Source of the DNA: Heterohyrax brucei
Lineage: Eukaryota; Chordata; Mammalia; Hyracoidea; Procaviidae
DNA: 64,000 nucleotides
NCBI GenBank assembly: GCA_028571685.1
Contig: CM053146.1
Span: forward strand, 20,061,431-20,125,430
Direction: 5' to 3'
Of the stretch, positions 1 through 11,028 are shown piece after piece. A program made the translations under genes and the position numbers. The stretch's first letter is position 1, and every line of letters starts with the position of its first letter. The notes under the pieces were generated by a model, which did not search any database, was not told where the DNA came from, and saw nothing but the letters and a program-made list of their open reading frames with translations.

Positions 1-429
1 GGATGTGTAGGTCTCTAGCTGTGCTGTCACACTCAAGGTAGCAGGGAGACCCTGACCCTTGGCTCAGCATTCCTGCAAGGAGGAAGAAGTCCACCTGCAG
101 CTCCTGCCCACCCCAGTGATTCCATTCTTTCCCTTTCTATAAGGTAAGAGACTCTTTCTTCTGGAAGCCTGCCTGACAGCCAGTTCAGTCATGGACATGC
201 TGATACAGAGATGATGTGAGAGCCCTGAGCAGATGGTAGTCAGTGACGGCCACGGGCAGGCGAGACTCCAGGGAGAAGCCTAGCTGCAGACAGGCCTGTG
301 TCGTAGCATCTAGATAGAGGAACCGGAAGCTGCGAGCTTCTGAAAGCACGAGGGAGCTGGGTAGAGGACAACCATAGAGCCCACAGTTGGGGGCCTCCCT
401 GTGGAGGAGTGGAAGGGAGCCAGCAGCGA
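1..429. other. Unique sequence, nothing recognised
   Basis: Neither strand shows a recognisable repeat, long conserved-looking frame or RNA fold. Short open frames are present but have no family resemblance and no clear splice sites. Confidence 0.5.
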
Positions 430-600
430 GAGTTAGAGGGACTTGGCAGTTACACTGATGACAGAAACAAGGATAATTGTGATGATAATAATTGGTGTCC
501 TTACTGAGTCCAAAGAGATAGACCTTAGGGAGGAGAAGACTTGCCCGAGGCCACCAGATAGTGCCTAGATCTGCCTGGCCTTCAAGTCTGGTCATTCTAA
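430..600 (-). repeat. MIR SINE fragment
   Basis: Read on the minus strand, this has the MIR order: a 'gcctcgggcaagtc' segment followed by a pyrimidine-rich part. MIRs are old tRNA-derived SINEs of mammals. The open frame across it is a by-product of this repeat. Confidence 0.6.
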
Positions 601-1095
601 TCAGTGTTTCCCTATCAGACCTAATATCTCATGTTTTGTTTTGCTGCCCTCTCTCACAACAGCAAATCTGATGACTCAAGTTGGCTAAGCTGTTGTGTCT
701 TTATTTCTGCCTCTGACCTGAGTCCTTGAGCTCATGGGCAGATTGGCTGGAAGTCTGAAAGGTTGTAAGAAACTGGGAAAGCTTGGAGAGGCCAGAAATT
801 TGCTAGAGGTGGGAGGCAGACAAGTGTCACAGGGCCCATGCTTGGGTAGGTGACACAGTGACAGCTGTGTCCACTCAGACTGGAGGATACTATAATACAG
901 AGAGAACAGGGACATCCATGACTATCACCTCCCTGGCATTCTCTTCCCTGCAGGTGGCACTGGCTCATCCTACCCTCATAGCCTAATAAGATAGGCACCT
1001 GTCCTCTTGCGCTCTATAGAGGGGCTAAGAAACTCACAAGGACGTAGGAGTCAGGCCCAGGGCTGTCTTTCATCACATCTCAAGTGTGCAACCTT
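601..1095. other. Unique sequence, nothing recognised
   Basis: No repeat or gene signal was seen. Two overlapping minus-strand frames of under 90 codons have no recognisable domain. Confidence 0.4.
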
Positions 1096-1305
1096 TAGGC
1101 AATTAGTAGTGCCTCTCCATGTTTAGTGTCTACATGGACATCTCTTTTATGATTTTTCACTTATGCCTCACAGTGACCCCACTAGTTAAATATTATTAGT
1201 TCTATTTTACAGAAAAGGAAGCGAGGCCAAGGAGAGTCAATTAAGGTCACCTAGCAAGTAGGCTCCAGAGCTTGCATTCAAACCTTAGTCATCTTCCCTG
1301 CTAGA
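1096..1305 (-). repeat. MIR SINE fragment
   Basis: The plus strand reads 'cagaaaaggaagcgaggcc...ggtcacctagcaag', the complement of the MIR core ('agctgtgtgacctt' and 'ctcagtttcc'). Confidence 0.7.
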
Positions 1306-1317
1306 ACTTCTAGCACG

Positions 1318-1686
1318 CTAGGCACAGCACGGCCACCCCATCCCCTCGACTGGGCTAAGGAGAAGCAAGGTCAACAGAGCACAGCAGCCTCTCCTCAAGA
1401 TGGCACCATTCTCTTTCCTTGTTTTGCCATGTTTGACTGATTCCAAGACGGCATCTTTTGACACACTGACATCTTTGAAATCTTTGTCAGTCCAGGTGTC
1501 TGGTGTGAGCTTGTTGTCTTTTTCTGGGATGGGCATCAGAACTTGTAGGTTGGTAGTCAGCAGCTTGGAAGGAAATCCTGGAGCCAGTAGTGAAGCAGTC
1601 TTAAAAGGAATTCGCAGCACAGAGGATGAAACTGCATGAAAAACCTTGACTTTAACAGCATAATAATAGTTAAGAGACTAAAGGGT
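1318..1686 (-). other. Open frame of about 120 codons, unknown
   Basis: A minus-strand frame runs from just after a stop near 1686 to a stop near 1318. It is lysine- and aspartate-rich in the middle (PIPEKDNKL, TDKDFKD) and does not look like any repeat I know. A pyrimidine tract followed by AG lies just upstream, so it could be an exon or a retrocopy fragment. It has no ATG start near its 5' end and no recognisable domain. I do not recognise it, and chance remains the simplest explanation. Confidence 0.2.
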
Positions 1687-1885
1687 AGTTCTCTGAACAT
1701 GAAGAAGTTCTAGGAATTATTGGCCCAATGGCAACGTGCAAACATGCCCTCCTAGGTGTTAATGATCTACATCCAAAAAAGCAAGAAATAGGACAATCTC
1801 CTCACTTCCCTTACATGGGTGCGCACTGTGGCTCACAGTGACATGGGCTGAGGTGGCAAGAGTGGGAGGCAATGGTTGGTCTGAT
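1687..1885. other. Unique sequence, nothing recognised
   Basis: No repeat, gene or RNA signal was seen between the open frame and the RTE 3' end. Confidence 0.35.
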
Positions 1886-2155
1886 GGTCTTTGTGGCTAA
1901 AGACTCAGCCCAGCTGACTGAAGGTGGGTCAAGAGAGATCAGTAATCCCTGGAGTAGGATATCATGCTTCATAATGTAGAACGTCAGTAGAAAAGAGAAA
2001 GACCCTCAATAAGACAAACTGATACCCAGGATCCAACAATGGGCAATAAACATCAATTGTGGGCGTGGTGCAGGACCAGGCAGTATTTTGTTCTGTAGTG
2101 AGCAGGGTTACTATGAGTTAGAACCCACTTGACTTCACCCAACAAAAACAACTGG
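1886..2155 (+). mobile_element. RTE/BovB LINE 3' end
   Basis: This matches the 3' terminus shared with the RTE copies near 38.1 and 47.95 kb: 'gaaagaccctca', then 'gcaggaccaggcagt', 'ttctgt' and a final 'tatgagttagaacccacttgac' followed by CAACAAAAACAAC. Only the last part of the reverse transcriptase region and the tail remain, as expected of a 5'-truncated LINE insertion. Confidence 0.75.
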
Positions 2156-2214
2156 TGGAGCCAATGCAGAGAGGTGGGTAAAGCCTGGAACCTGCAATCC
2201 TGTGCCCACTTCCA

Positions 2215-2330
2215 AGCTGGTGTTCACCACCCTTCACCGGTATGGCTCCCAGCACTGGCCCAGGGCCTGCCCTGAGCCTCCTTCACAGCAGGCAGTCAGT
2301 GTTTGCTGAATAAATGAAAACTGCTCATGG
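2215..2330 (+). repeat. Possible L2 or MIR3 3' tail
   Basis: The segment ends in 'gtcagtgtttgctgaataaatga', the usual 3' end of L2-type repeats. The family assignment is tentative. Confidence 0.35.
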
Positions 2331-2339
2331 TTTTGGAGC

Positions 2340-2500
2340 CTCTGCAACTCAGGTTACAATTATGTGTCTGTTATTTCATCTCTGAGTCTCAGTGTCCTCA
2401 TTTGTAAAATTAGGGTAGGATGCCTTCATTATGTATCTATTGAGAGACAAATGGGATAATACATTTAAAGTGCTAGGCTTAATGGTCAGTGATCAACTAA
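2340..2500 (+). repeat. MIR SINE fragment
   Basis: It carries 'ctcagtgtcctcatttgtaaaat' followed by 'gggataatacatttaaagtgct', the sense-strand MIR 3' half. Confidence 0.75.
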
Positions 2501-2502
2501 CA

Positions 2503-2650
2503 CCAAAAAACCAAAAAACCAAAAAGTTAGCTGTCAAGTTGAATTCTTACTCATTAGTGACCCTATAGGACAGAGTAGAGCTATCTTATATAGGGTTTCC
2601 AAGGAGTGGCTGATGGATACAAACTGTTGACCTTTTAGTTAGAAGCCAAG
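2503..2650 (-). repeat. Afrotherian SINE, head truncated
   Basis: The plus strand starts with three CCAAAAAA units, the complement of the TTTTTTGG tail. The body complement follows (gaccctataggacagagtag, gggtttccaaggag). The tRNA-Lys-like head is only partly present at the right end. Confidence 0.85.
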
Positions 2651-2655
2651 ACCCA

Positions 2656-3741
2656 CTAAGTCTTCAGTTAACTAGCAGAGGCAATCAACTTTTTGTGAGA
2701 TGGTCACAGACATCTTGATCACCTCCAGACTGAGGGAAAAGCATGAATGACTTACAGTAAGTTCTTCCTTAGCACAGGGACAAATGCTACGACTGTGCCC
2801 TGCAGCTGGGCTTCAGAGCTTCCCACTAGCTTTGGGAGTGATGGAAGCTGTGGGAGTGATAGAGGCTGCCTTGATCATGTCCTTATACCAGGGAGTGACT
2901 TGGAGCAACCAGTGTTTGTATATCTGTCTGGGGATAGTCTTGGGGCCTCTTCCAGTGTGTTGAGTTGGGGAGTAATAGGGCAAGAGGGAAGAGAGCCTTG
3001 GCTTAGTCACCTCCTGACAACTTTCCACAAGAGGTGCTGGATGGGTCTTGATGAATGAATGAATCACTGTCCACGAGATCCCCAGAGAACAGGCCTCTTC
3101 TTAGTCTCTCTCCCCTTTGCATGGGCACACACATGAACACACATATGCGTGTACACACACAAGCACATGGTCTCTTATTGCAAGTCTGGGGCCCCATGAG
3201 GGCATCAGCCAGGTCACAGTCTGCCCATAGCCCACAAGTCCACAATGTAGGCATAAAGAAGATGGTCAAGAAGCTTGAGTTGACCCAGCAGCCTGAGCCA
3301 CAGACTGGCATTATAAAGTCATTTGTTCTCTCACAGCTAGTCTTAAACTTCTGCTCAAATGTGGGAGACTATGAGCTACCTGCCTTTGCCTTTTCTCTAG
3401 CAACTAGCTCTTAAAGTCCCAAGAATCACTAACTAGATGAGTACGGCAAAACGAGACTGATTCTACTGGATTACTAAAATGAGTGGACTCCACAGAAGAT
3501 GACAGTAAGTCATACACACGAGTTTGAGCACAGGCTCCATATCACTGTAAAATACGAGTAGTTATAAAACCTGTCAAAATAACCATGGCTTAAACAAGAC
3601 TTGAGATGAGCGCTCCCTTGTATGATGGTCTGATAGAAACATGATGGACAGATAGGGCAACTCCATGGTATCAGAGACCCAGGATCTGCTAATTACAAGA
3701 AACAGCTTTCCTTTTGTGACCTAAAGTGGATGTTCCATCTC
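2656..3741. other. Unique sequence with a CA-rich patch
   Basis: No gene or repeat family was recognised. About 3125-3170 is an imperfect CA/CATG-rich run. A plus-strand frame of 119 codons (3055-3414) crosses this simple sequence and is not credible as a gene. Confidence 0.4.
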
Positions 3742-3742
3742 T

Positions 3743-4243
3743 TGTCGTCTTTGTCACTCATCTAGTGCTCCTGTAACAGAAATACCACAAGTGGATGTCT
3801 TTAACAAACAGAAATGCATTCTCTCACAGTCTTGGAGGCTGCAAGTCTAAATTCAGAGTTCCAGCTCTGGGGCAAGGCTCTCTCTGTCAGCTCCAGGGGA
3901 AGAAGGTCTTTGTCATCAATCTTCCCCTGGTCTAGGAGCTTCTCAACATAGGGACCCTGAGTCCCAAGGATGTGCTTCCCTCCTGGTTTTTCAGTTTTGG
4001 TGTCATGAGGTCCACCCCTCTCTGCTCAGTTCTCTTCTTTCATATCCAAAAAAGATTGACTGAAGATACAACCTAATCTTGAGAACTGAGTCCCGCCTCA
4101 CTGACATCGCAGAAGGAGGACTTGCAACATGTAGGAAAATCTTATCAGATAAGAAAATGCTGGACAATCACACAATGCTGGGAAGAACTATGACCTAGCC
4201 AAGTTGAAACATATTTTCAGGGGACACAGTTCTATCCACAACA
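3743..4243 (-). mobile_element. MaLR-type LTR (MLT1/MST-like)
   Basis: Read on the minus strand it starts TGTTGTGGATAGAACTGTGT and ends with 'ctgttacaggagcactag' before a degraded end. It is a solo LTR of the ERVL-MaLR class, the same family as the copies near 42.4, 50.4 and 53.4 kb. The target duplication is no longer visible. Confidence 0.8.
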
Positions 4244-5329
4244 CTGTCACATCCGCATCCTGCCAGCAGGAAGTGGGAAGGTGAAGTGGAAGGAACTCCT
4301 TTTTTTCTCTAAGGGCCTGACCCAGAAGTTGCTCCAGCTGCATCCATTCCTACCCGACTGTCCAGAACTTCGTCAAGCAACACATCTTATTGAAAAGGAA
4401 GCTGGAGAAGGTGGTCTTTAGACGGGTGGTCACTTGCCCAGCTTAAACCTGGAGGTTCTATCACTAAAGCAAGAAGAAGAGAGTGGCACAATGGGGCCAA
4501 CTTGCTATCTCTGCCACGTCTTGCTTTGAAAAGGTGGAATGTCCCGTTCATTGGTCATTAGGGTCATGCCAGCTTTGAGGGTGAGTTTAGGTGAGGGAAA
4601 ATAGTGGAAGAGGCAGAGAAAGACATTGGCTTGAATAGATGGATGATGCTGATGGCCCAGGGATGCGTGGGGTCTCTTGGGAACCACCCACTTGCCACTG
4701 CCCCATGTGGGCCTATATGTGAGCCCACACCTATAGGACGTAGGCTGTAGGCAGAGGCAGGAATGGTGGGGACCAGGGTCCCAGCAGAAGCACAGTGGGT
4801 GTACTTTACTTCATCTCCACATGGAAGTGTCATAGTGTGGCCAGCAAGTGTGAATGTCATCAGTAGCAACACAATCAGAAGTTTCTCATAAAACACTGGA
4901 GGTTGGGGTGAAGCTGGTCTCACTCACCTCGTGGCCACAGTTGGCCATACCAGGTCCCTCCATCCCACATTTACACCTCATACCTGTGTCAGAAGAAACT
5001 AGAGTGAGTAACCTCAGTGACACCAGAGTCTCCTGTCCCTGGAGAACAGTGATCAGGGCACCGCAGCTGTGGCTCATTTCCCAGAGACTGTGACAGACAT
5101 GGACTCAGAATCTGTATGGAGGGGGCTAGAATGAGTCAGAGAGCTCTTCAACAAGAACTCTGTTTCATATAAGTCCAGTGGGAGGTAGGTCAAGATTGAT
5201 CTGGCAGGTCCTGAGTGCCAATAGGAACCCAGTCTTCACTATCTCTGAAAGACATCGGGCCCTCATGGTCCAAAATGGCCCCTTGAGCACTCGACACATC
5301 TTCCAAGCAGCATGAGGATGTGGGCAAAA
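4244..5329. other. Unique sequence; weak signal-peptide-like frame
   Basis: No repeat was seen. On the minus strand, around 4800-4900, an open frame encodes a short hydrophobic run (LLIVLLLMTFTLAG) preceded by a CAG splice-acceptor-like site and followed by GTAAAG, a donor-like site. It has no recognisable family and no convincing start codon, so it is noted but not called as a gene. Confidence 0.2.
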
Positions 5330-5525
5330 GAGATTTCCAGAAACTTCTACACAACAGTTATGCTTACATCCTACTCATCCACCACATGGCAACTTCTGGC
5401 TGAAAGGGAATCTGAATAACAAAGAGTGTGTTTATTTTGAGTGGCCATGTGCCCAGTGCAGCATCAGGGCTAATGTGACTAAGGAAGAAGGGAGAATGGA
5501 TATTAGGGTGGGCTTCCAGCAGCTT
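5330..5525 (+). repeat. Mammal-wide interspersed repeat, family uncertain
   Basis: The segment contains 'aagggaatctgaataac' and 'agtggccatgtgcccag' followed by 'gaagaagggagaatggatatt'. The same order occurs at 13.2 and 20.45 kb, so the three are copies of one old family. I do not assign the family name with confidence. Confidence 0.5.
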
Positions 5526-5690
5526 CTTCCACAGAGGCTTACCTGTTCATCTCATTTAATCCTTACCTCGCACCTCCAAAGGCGTGAGATACATGCTCCA
5601 TTATACAGAGAATGGGCTTCATTGTGTGGCTGAGTCTATGAGTGGCCAAGCATTCAGTCCAAACTCAGGTTTGCCCGGACTAGCGCTGGA
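5526..5690 (-). repeat. MIR SINE fragment
   Basis: The plus strand reads 'tctcatttaatccttac' and then 'attatacagagaatgggct', the complement of the MIR 3' half and core. Confidence 0.65.
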
Positions 5691-5833
5691 GCTCATGCGG
5701 GACCCCATGCCTTTGCTCTTAACACAGTGCTGACCCCAGACAAATCCAGAGTCACATGGTCTCCATTTAACTTAGAGCACTCTTTCTGCTGAATGGAAAT
5801 GGCATTGGTTTTATTACTCTGGGGTGTGCCTTG

Positions 5834-5839
5834 GCCCAG
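5834..5839. repeat. Target-site duplication GCCCAG, left
   Basis: GCCCAG directly precedes the LTR 5' TG and is repeated exactly at 6223-6228 after its terminal CA. Six bases is the usual length for betaretrovirus-like (class II) integrations. Confidence 0.9.
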
Positions 5840-6222
5840 TGTCGGGAGCCGTGGGTGAGCCCCCAGGCCCCGACATACAGGAAGCTTGTAGGGCTGAAAA
5901 AGCCCGCGCGCGCCAAGCTTGAAAAAGCCCGCGCCCGCGAAATTCAAAAGGCCCGCGCGCGCAAAAAACTTCCTGCCTGATGTCACTGCCTTAGTCCTAT
6001 GTATATCCAATCCCCAGCCGACAACTACCTCACTCCAAATGTCACTCCATCCTTACGTCACTTGATCCCTCCCTTTATTCCTACTGCTATAAATATACCT
6101 CATTTTAATAATAAAACGAGGCTTGATCAGAATTTTGTCTTGCCTTCATTTTTCCGCCTTTCCTGCTTACTTTCACAGGCTTCCCCTCGTCCTTTCGTTG
6201 ATTTGTCCCGCGGGCCGGGGCA
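5840..6222 (+). mobile_element. Solo LTR of a young class II-like endogenous retrovirus
   Basis: This is a 383-bp solo LTR starting TGTCGGGAGCC and ending GGCCGGGGCA. The U3 part holds three tandem GC-rich units (about 5895-5970), a CRE-like TTACGTCA (about 6055) and a TATA box (TATAAATA, about 6090), with AATAAA about 20 bp further on. The TGTCGGGAGCC start and 6-bp target duplication resemble betaretroviral/ERVK LTRs. CpGs are well preserved, suggesting a young insertion. No internal viral sequence is present, so it arose by recombination between two LTRs. A close relative lies in reverse at 19411-19797. Confidence 0.92.
5895..5970 (+). repeat. Three GC-rich tandem units in LTR U3
   Basis: Three units of about 25 bp each carry GCCCGCGCGCGC-like cores separated by A-rich spacers. 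The same triplet is present in the reverse copy (about 19665-19740), so it belongs to the family and is probably its enhancer. Confidence 0.8.
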
Positions 6223-6228
6223 GCCCAG
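6223..6228. repeat. Target-site duplication GCCCAG, right
   Basis: Exact copy of 5834-5839, placed directly after the LTR terminal CA. Confidence 0.9.
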
Positions 6229-7795
6229 GCCACAGTGACCAGCATAACTATGAGACACTGAGGCACAAGAGTGGGCTCCAGACCTGCCCTGGGAGACCCA
6301 CACTTCTGGAGGCAGAGAGAAAGGTCACTAAGAGAGTTCTCTGCCTGGGGTGGAAGAGCCACTCCTAAAGCTGAGAATCCCCACCAAACAGAAACAGTTT
6401 GATTTAATCCAGCAACTAGACATTTATTTGCGCTTTTATTTCGAACATACCACTGGCCTGAACTCAATCATGGCTTTATTTCACAACTGGCTTTGTGTGT
6501 GCAGACACATCCAGGGTTAATAATGCTGTGGAACAAGATATTTTAGGTTTTCCTTATTGAAAAAGGAAGATCTTACCGCCACCCGGCCCCACCTAGTCCT
6601 GCAGACTGGGAAACTCTGTGACCCTCCCATTGGAAGTCTAGCTAGATACCTCTGGCCAGTTTCCCAGCCAGAGGGAGTGCTAGCACATCCTCTGGACAGC
6701 TGGGGATGATGCTTTGTCCTGCTCCTCAAAAACAAAGCTTAAACTGAGCAGGCAATTGCTCTCCAATCAAATATGTGTTGGCACACAAATGTCCCATGTT
6801 GGCTAGAAAACAGTTTTGGGTTTTTTTTATTTGAAAACTAGACTTCCCTGAAAGGGGCAATGGCAAAACCAAATGAGATAAGTGTTTGGTGGGACAGCAA
6901 GAATGAATCCTACACACAAAAAGTTTTGAGATTTGCTGAGCTCCAAGCCACTTGTGGGCAACTGCCTCACTTGCCTGAGTCAAAGGTCAGATTCACAGTT
7001 TATTGTGAACAGTGCTGTTGCCACAGGGTATTCAGAGGTTTCCCAAACTAAAGCATTCTAGGGGCAACATTCCACACCAGTGTCTCACAGCTCTAGTCAA
7101 CTTCTGTTCCTCCTGCCAAGTGTGGTACTACTGGTGTCCAGAGGACCAAGTTGCTGGGGTAACCTTGGACATGAGGGTTCTGAGGACACGTACTCAGCAG
7201 AACTTCACTGCCACACAGGATACCTTACTGGGAGACAGTACTTCCCCAAGCTTGCTGCTCCGGCCACAGCTGATCATAGAACCTTGACCCCAAGCAGCTG
7301 TTGGCAACCTGGCTCCAGAGGTTGGCCTGTAGCCTAGTGTCTGTCCAGCCAAACAGGTACTCTGTGTTCTTCTTTGGATGCAAAATATACAGAAAAGAAT
7401 CCAGAGAGCAGAGAAAGACTCACTGGGAGAAGGCAGTAAGCAGAGATCATGGAGCAGCATACCTGTGGAGGTGATTCTGTCCAGGCAGTGTAGATCCTGG
7501 AGGGCAGACTGGGCAGTGCAGAGGATGGGAGAGCAGGAGGAATGATCAGCAGAGACGGAGCAGCAGTCCAGGTCAGCAGACATCTGGAACTGTGGTGGAG
7601 TTCACAGAGCTGCCAGGTGGCCAAGAGAACTGTTCCATGAAGAACAGCTCCTGCAAGCTACTTTTGTGCATAATCCAAGTTCCCACCTCTAAGCTACCTG
7701 CTCGGGTGTAACTCACATATGCTAAGGGGACGATTTTAGGACTTGGGGTCTAAGGAAGAGGAGAGATGGAGTGTACAAGCAGGAGCGTACAAAGG
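6229..7795. other. Unique sequence, nothing recognised
   Basis: About 1.6 kb with no repeat family or gene signal that I could place. Overlapping frames of 60-130 codons occur on both strands without any recognisable domain. Confidence 0.4.
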
Positions 7796-8062
7796 ACAGC
7801 TTATTCTTTCCAAAGTTGTAATCCCTTCTCTAGCACACCTCTTCCAGGAAGCCTTCCCTGACCACCTCACAACCCACAGTTCTCATACTTCTTCCTCCAT
7901 AGATTGTCCACAGAACTTGGCCTTGAGGATTCCCCCCAGTATCATAGCATTGCCTGGCTCTTCACCTTCATGTTCTGTCTCCCAACTGGGGCATGCATTA
8001 CCCAAAAGCTGGGACCACTCCTGGGAAGCTGTGGGTCCCTGCAGCACTAAGCACTAGGCCTT
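7796..8062 (+). repeat. L2 LINE 3' region fragment
   Basis: It contains 'tccaggaagccttccctgaccacc' and a pyrimidine-rich stretch typical of the sense strand of the L2 3' region. Confidence 0.5.
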
Positions 8063-9241
8063 GAGCATGGCTGAGGCTGAATGTGTACAAGTAGGTGGGC
8101 TGAGGGGCTCACCTGCACAGCCTGGGGGTGCTGTGCTAACTGCAGAAGCCTCACCTGTGCTGCCCACAGGGGAGTCCCCACCCCAGCAGGCCCCTAGACA
8201 GGGAGGAGGGCTCCCTTGTGTTTTTCCCTTTTGGCAGAGTCAGAGGGCAGGGGCGTGTGGCCCTGGGCTTAGGAATGCAGACAGGTGGCAGAAGCCCAGT
8301 TGGCCAGTCTGCTGGTGTCTCAGAAAGCAGCAGATGCACAGACCACAGTGTGAGGCAGAAAGCACTTGGAAAGGCAGAAATTTTTACCACTTCTTAGAGC
8401 CAGTTGTTAGTGCCTGTCTGCCCCTTGGTCGTTAGCTAGGACACCTGTGAAAGAAAAGGGGTCAAGGTAAAGTGGAGTTACAAGACCAGCTCTAGGGTAG
8501 AAAAGCAAGCTTCAGAGCAGGGAAGACCCCTTGCTCCAGTCACAGTCAGCCCCTGGCATGCACTGCTTGGTTCCCCCTTCTGCTTGGCAGGTCCATCTCT
8601 CCCCTGGGGACTATGAGTTCACTGAGGGTGGGCAGGGCTGCAGTCCTGTGTCTCAGCACGCCAGACCTGGCATGGAGCAGTTACTTACGCAGCTGGATGG
8701 AAGGCAAAGGTGAGGCATAGAAAGGAAGAGGTGGGTCTGGGGCCTAGTCAAGGGGAGGATGGAGTGCTGGGCTCAGCTAGAGAAGGGCTCTATGAGGACC
8801 TCAGAGAGGGGGAACTCCAGGTTTGTGGGAGCCACCCAGGAAGTCTGCCTTCACAGTGGATCTGAACTCTTTAGCGCATAACCCACTCCCAGGCAGGACT
8901 CATTGCGAACTGGCACACAGGCCTCAGCACAGGCCCAAGGCAAAGCTGCCCTTCTGCTTTGCCCTGCACACCTCCACATGTGCACGAACGCAGACAGGTG
9001 CATATTTGCACACGCACTCATGCAGGTACATGCACATGTGCCTGTGTGTATATACACTTCCTGAGAGTCCTTGGAGAGGAGGAAAGTGCCCTGCTGTGAG
9101 TGGGAAGAACTAGAGTGGCTATTAGGTAGTGACACTTGCCCTGATGCTGCAAGGGAAGTCACCAGGACAAAACAGAGTGAGGACGACAATCAGAAAGGCA
9201 GGCTTTGTTATTCTTAACAGTCAGGCTTATGGTCCGGGGTT
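8063..9241. other. Unique sequence with a CA/TG-rich patch
   Basis: No gene was recognised. About 8965-9055 is a degenerate CA/CATG/TG run. Confidence 0.4.
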
Positions 9242-9550
9242 ATTGCTGTTGTTTGCTGCTGGCAAGTGGGCCCTGATTCGTGGTGATCTCATGCACAATG
9301 AAACAATTGCTGCCTGGGTCTGATCCACGCCCGTGACCTACTGCAGATTGAACAGATCGTTGTGATCCATAGGCTTTTCATTGGCTGATTTTTGGAAGAA
9401 GATAGCCAGGCCTTTCTTCCTTAGTCTGGAGCTGCTGAAACCTGTTCGACATCACAGCAACACACAAGTCTTCATGAGGTTCATTGGTGGAGAATCAAAC
9501 TGGATCTTTCGCATGGAAGGATAGAATTCTGCCACCGAATCACCACTGCC
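9242..9550 (-). repeat. SINE with tRNA-Gly-like head and RTE-like body
   Basis: Read from 9550 leftwards, the first 70 bases follow tRNA-Gly(GCC): GGTGATTCGGTGG (A box region), AGAATTCT, then a GTTTGATTC B-box-like element. The body that follows (ctgaaac...tagtctgg..., 'ccaatgaaaagcctatgg') resembles the 5' region of the RTE LINE, with a tail that reads like the RTE/afrotherian SINE 3' end. It is diverged, and the tRNA fold is broken by substitutions, so it is not a tRNA gene. Head-less relatives lie at 31.2, 44.6 and 45.9 kb. Confidence 0.8.
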
Positions 9551-9574
9551 TCATGGTCCAGCGTAAGTACTGAA

Positions 9575-9770
9575 AAACTGTTAGTTATTAATTTTCACAA
9601 CAAGCACATTTTTGAGTATTACTATTCCCTTTCACAAATGAGCCAAGTGAGGCCAGTATTTTGCCTAAATTTAAACACTGGTAAGCATGGAGGCAAAAGT
9701 TTGACTCCAGGTCTCTTGGGCTACACACAGCCCTCAGCTTCCAGGAAGAACATAAAGGTGAGGCTGGGCC
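9575..9770 (-). repeat. MIR SINE fragment
   Basis: The plus strand reads 'cacaaatgagccaagtgaggcc...ttgcctaaatttaaacactgg', the complement of the MIR core. Confidence 0.65.
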
Positions 9771-10870
9771 CACAAATACCTAGGACCACGGACCTATTTC
9801 ACCTGGCTGTTGGATAAAAAAACAGCCCAGCAGATGAGTTCACTAAAGCCTTTTTTTTTTTTTTTGCAGAAGGACTTTTCCAGTACTGTAACAGGCCCTC
9901 CTCAGGTCAGGTCTCCAGGATGGTAAACCAAAAGTCCTTTTGCTGTCCTCATTTTGTGTAAAGGGAGTAGAAGATGATTTAAAAGTAACTGCAAAGCCCA
10001 AGTGGCAGGTTTAGGGGTTTCTTAGCCATCTGAGCTGGCCCAGCAGGTATCTCATTGCCAGGCCCAACTGCAGATGGCTGGACACAACACCAGCTGCTCA
10101 GGACTGTCACTAAGGATGCTGCAGACACCCAGGTGACAAAGGATGAGACCCTGAGAGGCCTGGGTTTGGGTACAGGCTCTGCACTGAGACACTCCCTGTC
10201 TGGATCTCCTTGGATGAGCATGATTCCCCCGCCCCTGTGCAGCACATGTAGCCAACGTGGGGGTAGCATTCAGATACTTCTCTGCGTGGCCCCTTTCTCC
10301 CTGCAGTCCTATGGGCCATAACTCCAGCCGCAGAAGGGCTGTTCAGGGGGGTGTTGCAGCGGGAAGGGCAGAGAAAAAGCGGTTCAGCATCGACAGCTCT
10401 CCTGAGAACCCTGATACTGCCAGTGACTGAGAGAGGCAGCTTCCCGAATTGTAGAGTTCTGGTTGTTCTGAGTTCCAGAACTCCCTATCATCAAAAGAGG
10501 ACGTGGGGGTAAGGGGTGAAGAGCTGGAGCATCTGCCCTAGAGTCCAGGCAAAGCTTATCAGGGTTCTGTGTGTACCAGCACGTGTGTTACAGGGGAAGT
10601 ATTCAGGGCACTCAAGTAAAGACCTAAAGTTGCAGCAGCCACAAGTCCAAGACTCCAGGTACCCACAGGGTGGGAGGTGGTAGCACCAAAACCAGGAGAG
10701 TGGCTCCCACCGCAAACCCACAGGCCGGCCATGTGGGGCTGAGGACCCCTCATGCCGGTCTCTCCACTGCCTGCTGGGACCTTTCGTTGACAGCAATATG
10801 GTGACCTGCCAGTTCTCAAGTCTTTCAGTCTCACTGGAAGGACACCTGCATGGCACTTCTGTTCCAGGTG
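9771..10870. other. Unique sequence with one T run
   Basis: No gene or repeat family was recognised apart from a run of about 15 T at 9850. Several overlapping short frames lie around 9980-10860. Confidence 0.4.
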
Positions 10871-11028
10871 CTCGCCATGTATGATCTCATTTAACTCTCC
10901 TAAAAAGCTCCCAAGTTGGGTGCCCTCACCTTCCTCTTTCTACAACTGAAAAGGCTGAAGCTCTGAGATGTTAATTCACTTGTGCAAGGTCACACAGCTC
11001 ATAAGCAGGCCTGTGATTGCGATGAGCC
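10871..11028 (-). repeat. MIR SINE
   Basis: Complement of a long MIR: 'tctcatttaactctcc', 'ctgaaaaggctgaagctctgag', 'caaggtcacacagctcataag'. Confidence 0.8.

Noticed and set aside
4564..4923. Possible small secreted protein on the minus strand
   Set aside because: The hydrophobic stretch is suggestive, but the frame has no credible start codon, the splice-like sites are of a common kind, and no family is recognised.
9480..9550. tRNA-Gly gene
   Set aside because: The match is to the head of a diverged SINE. Substitutions break the stems and a SINE body follows.
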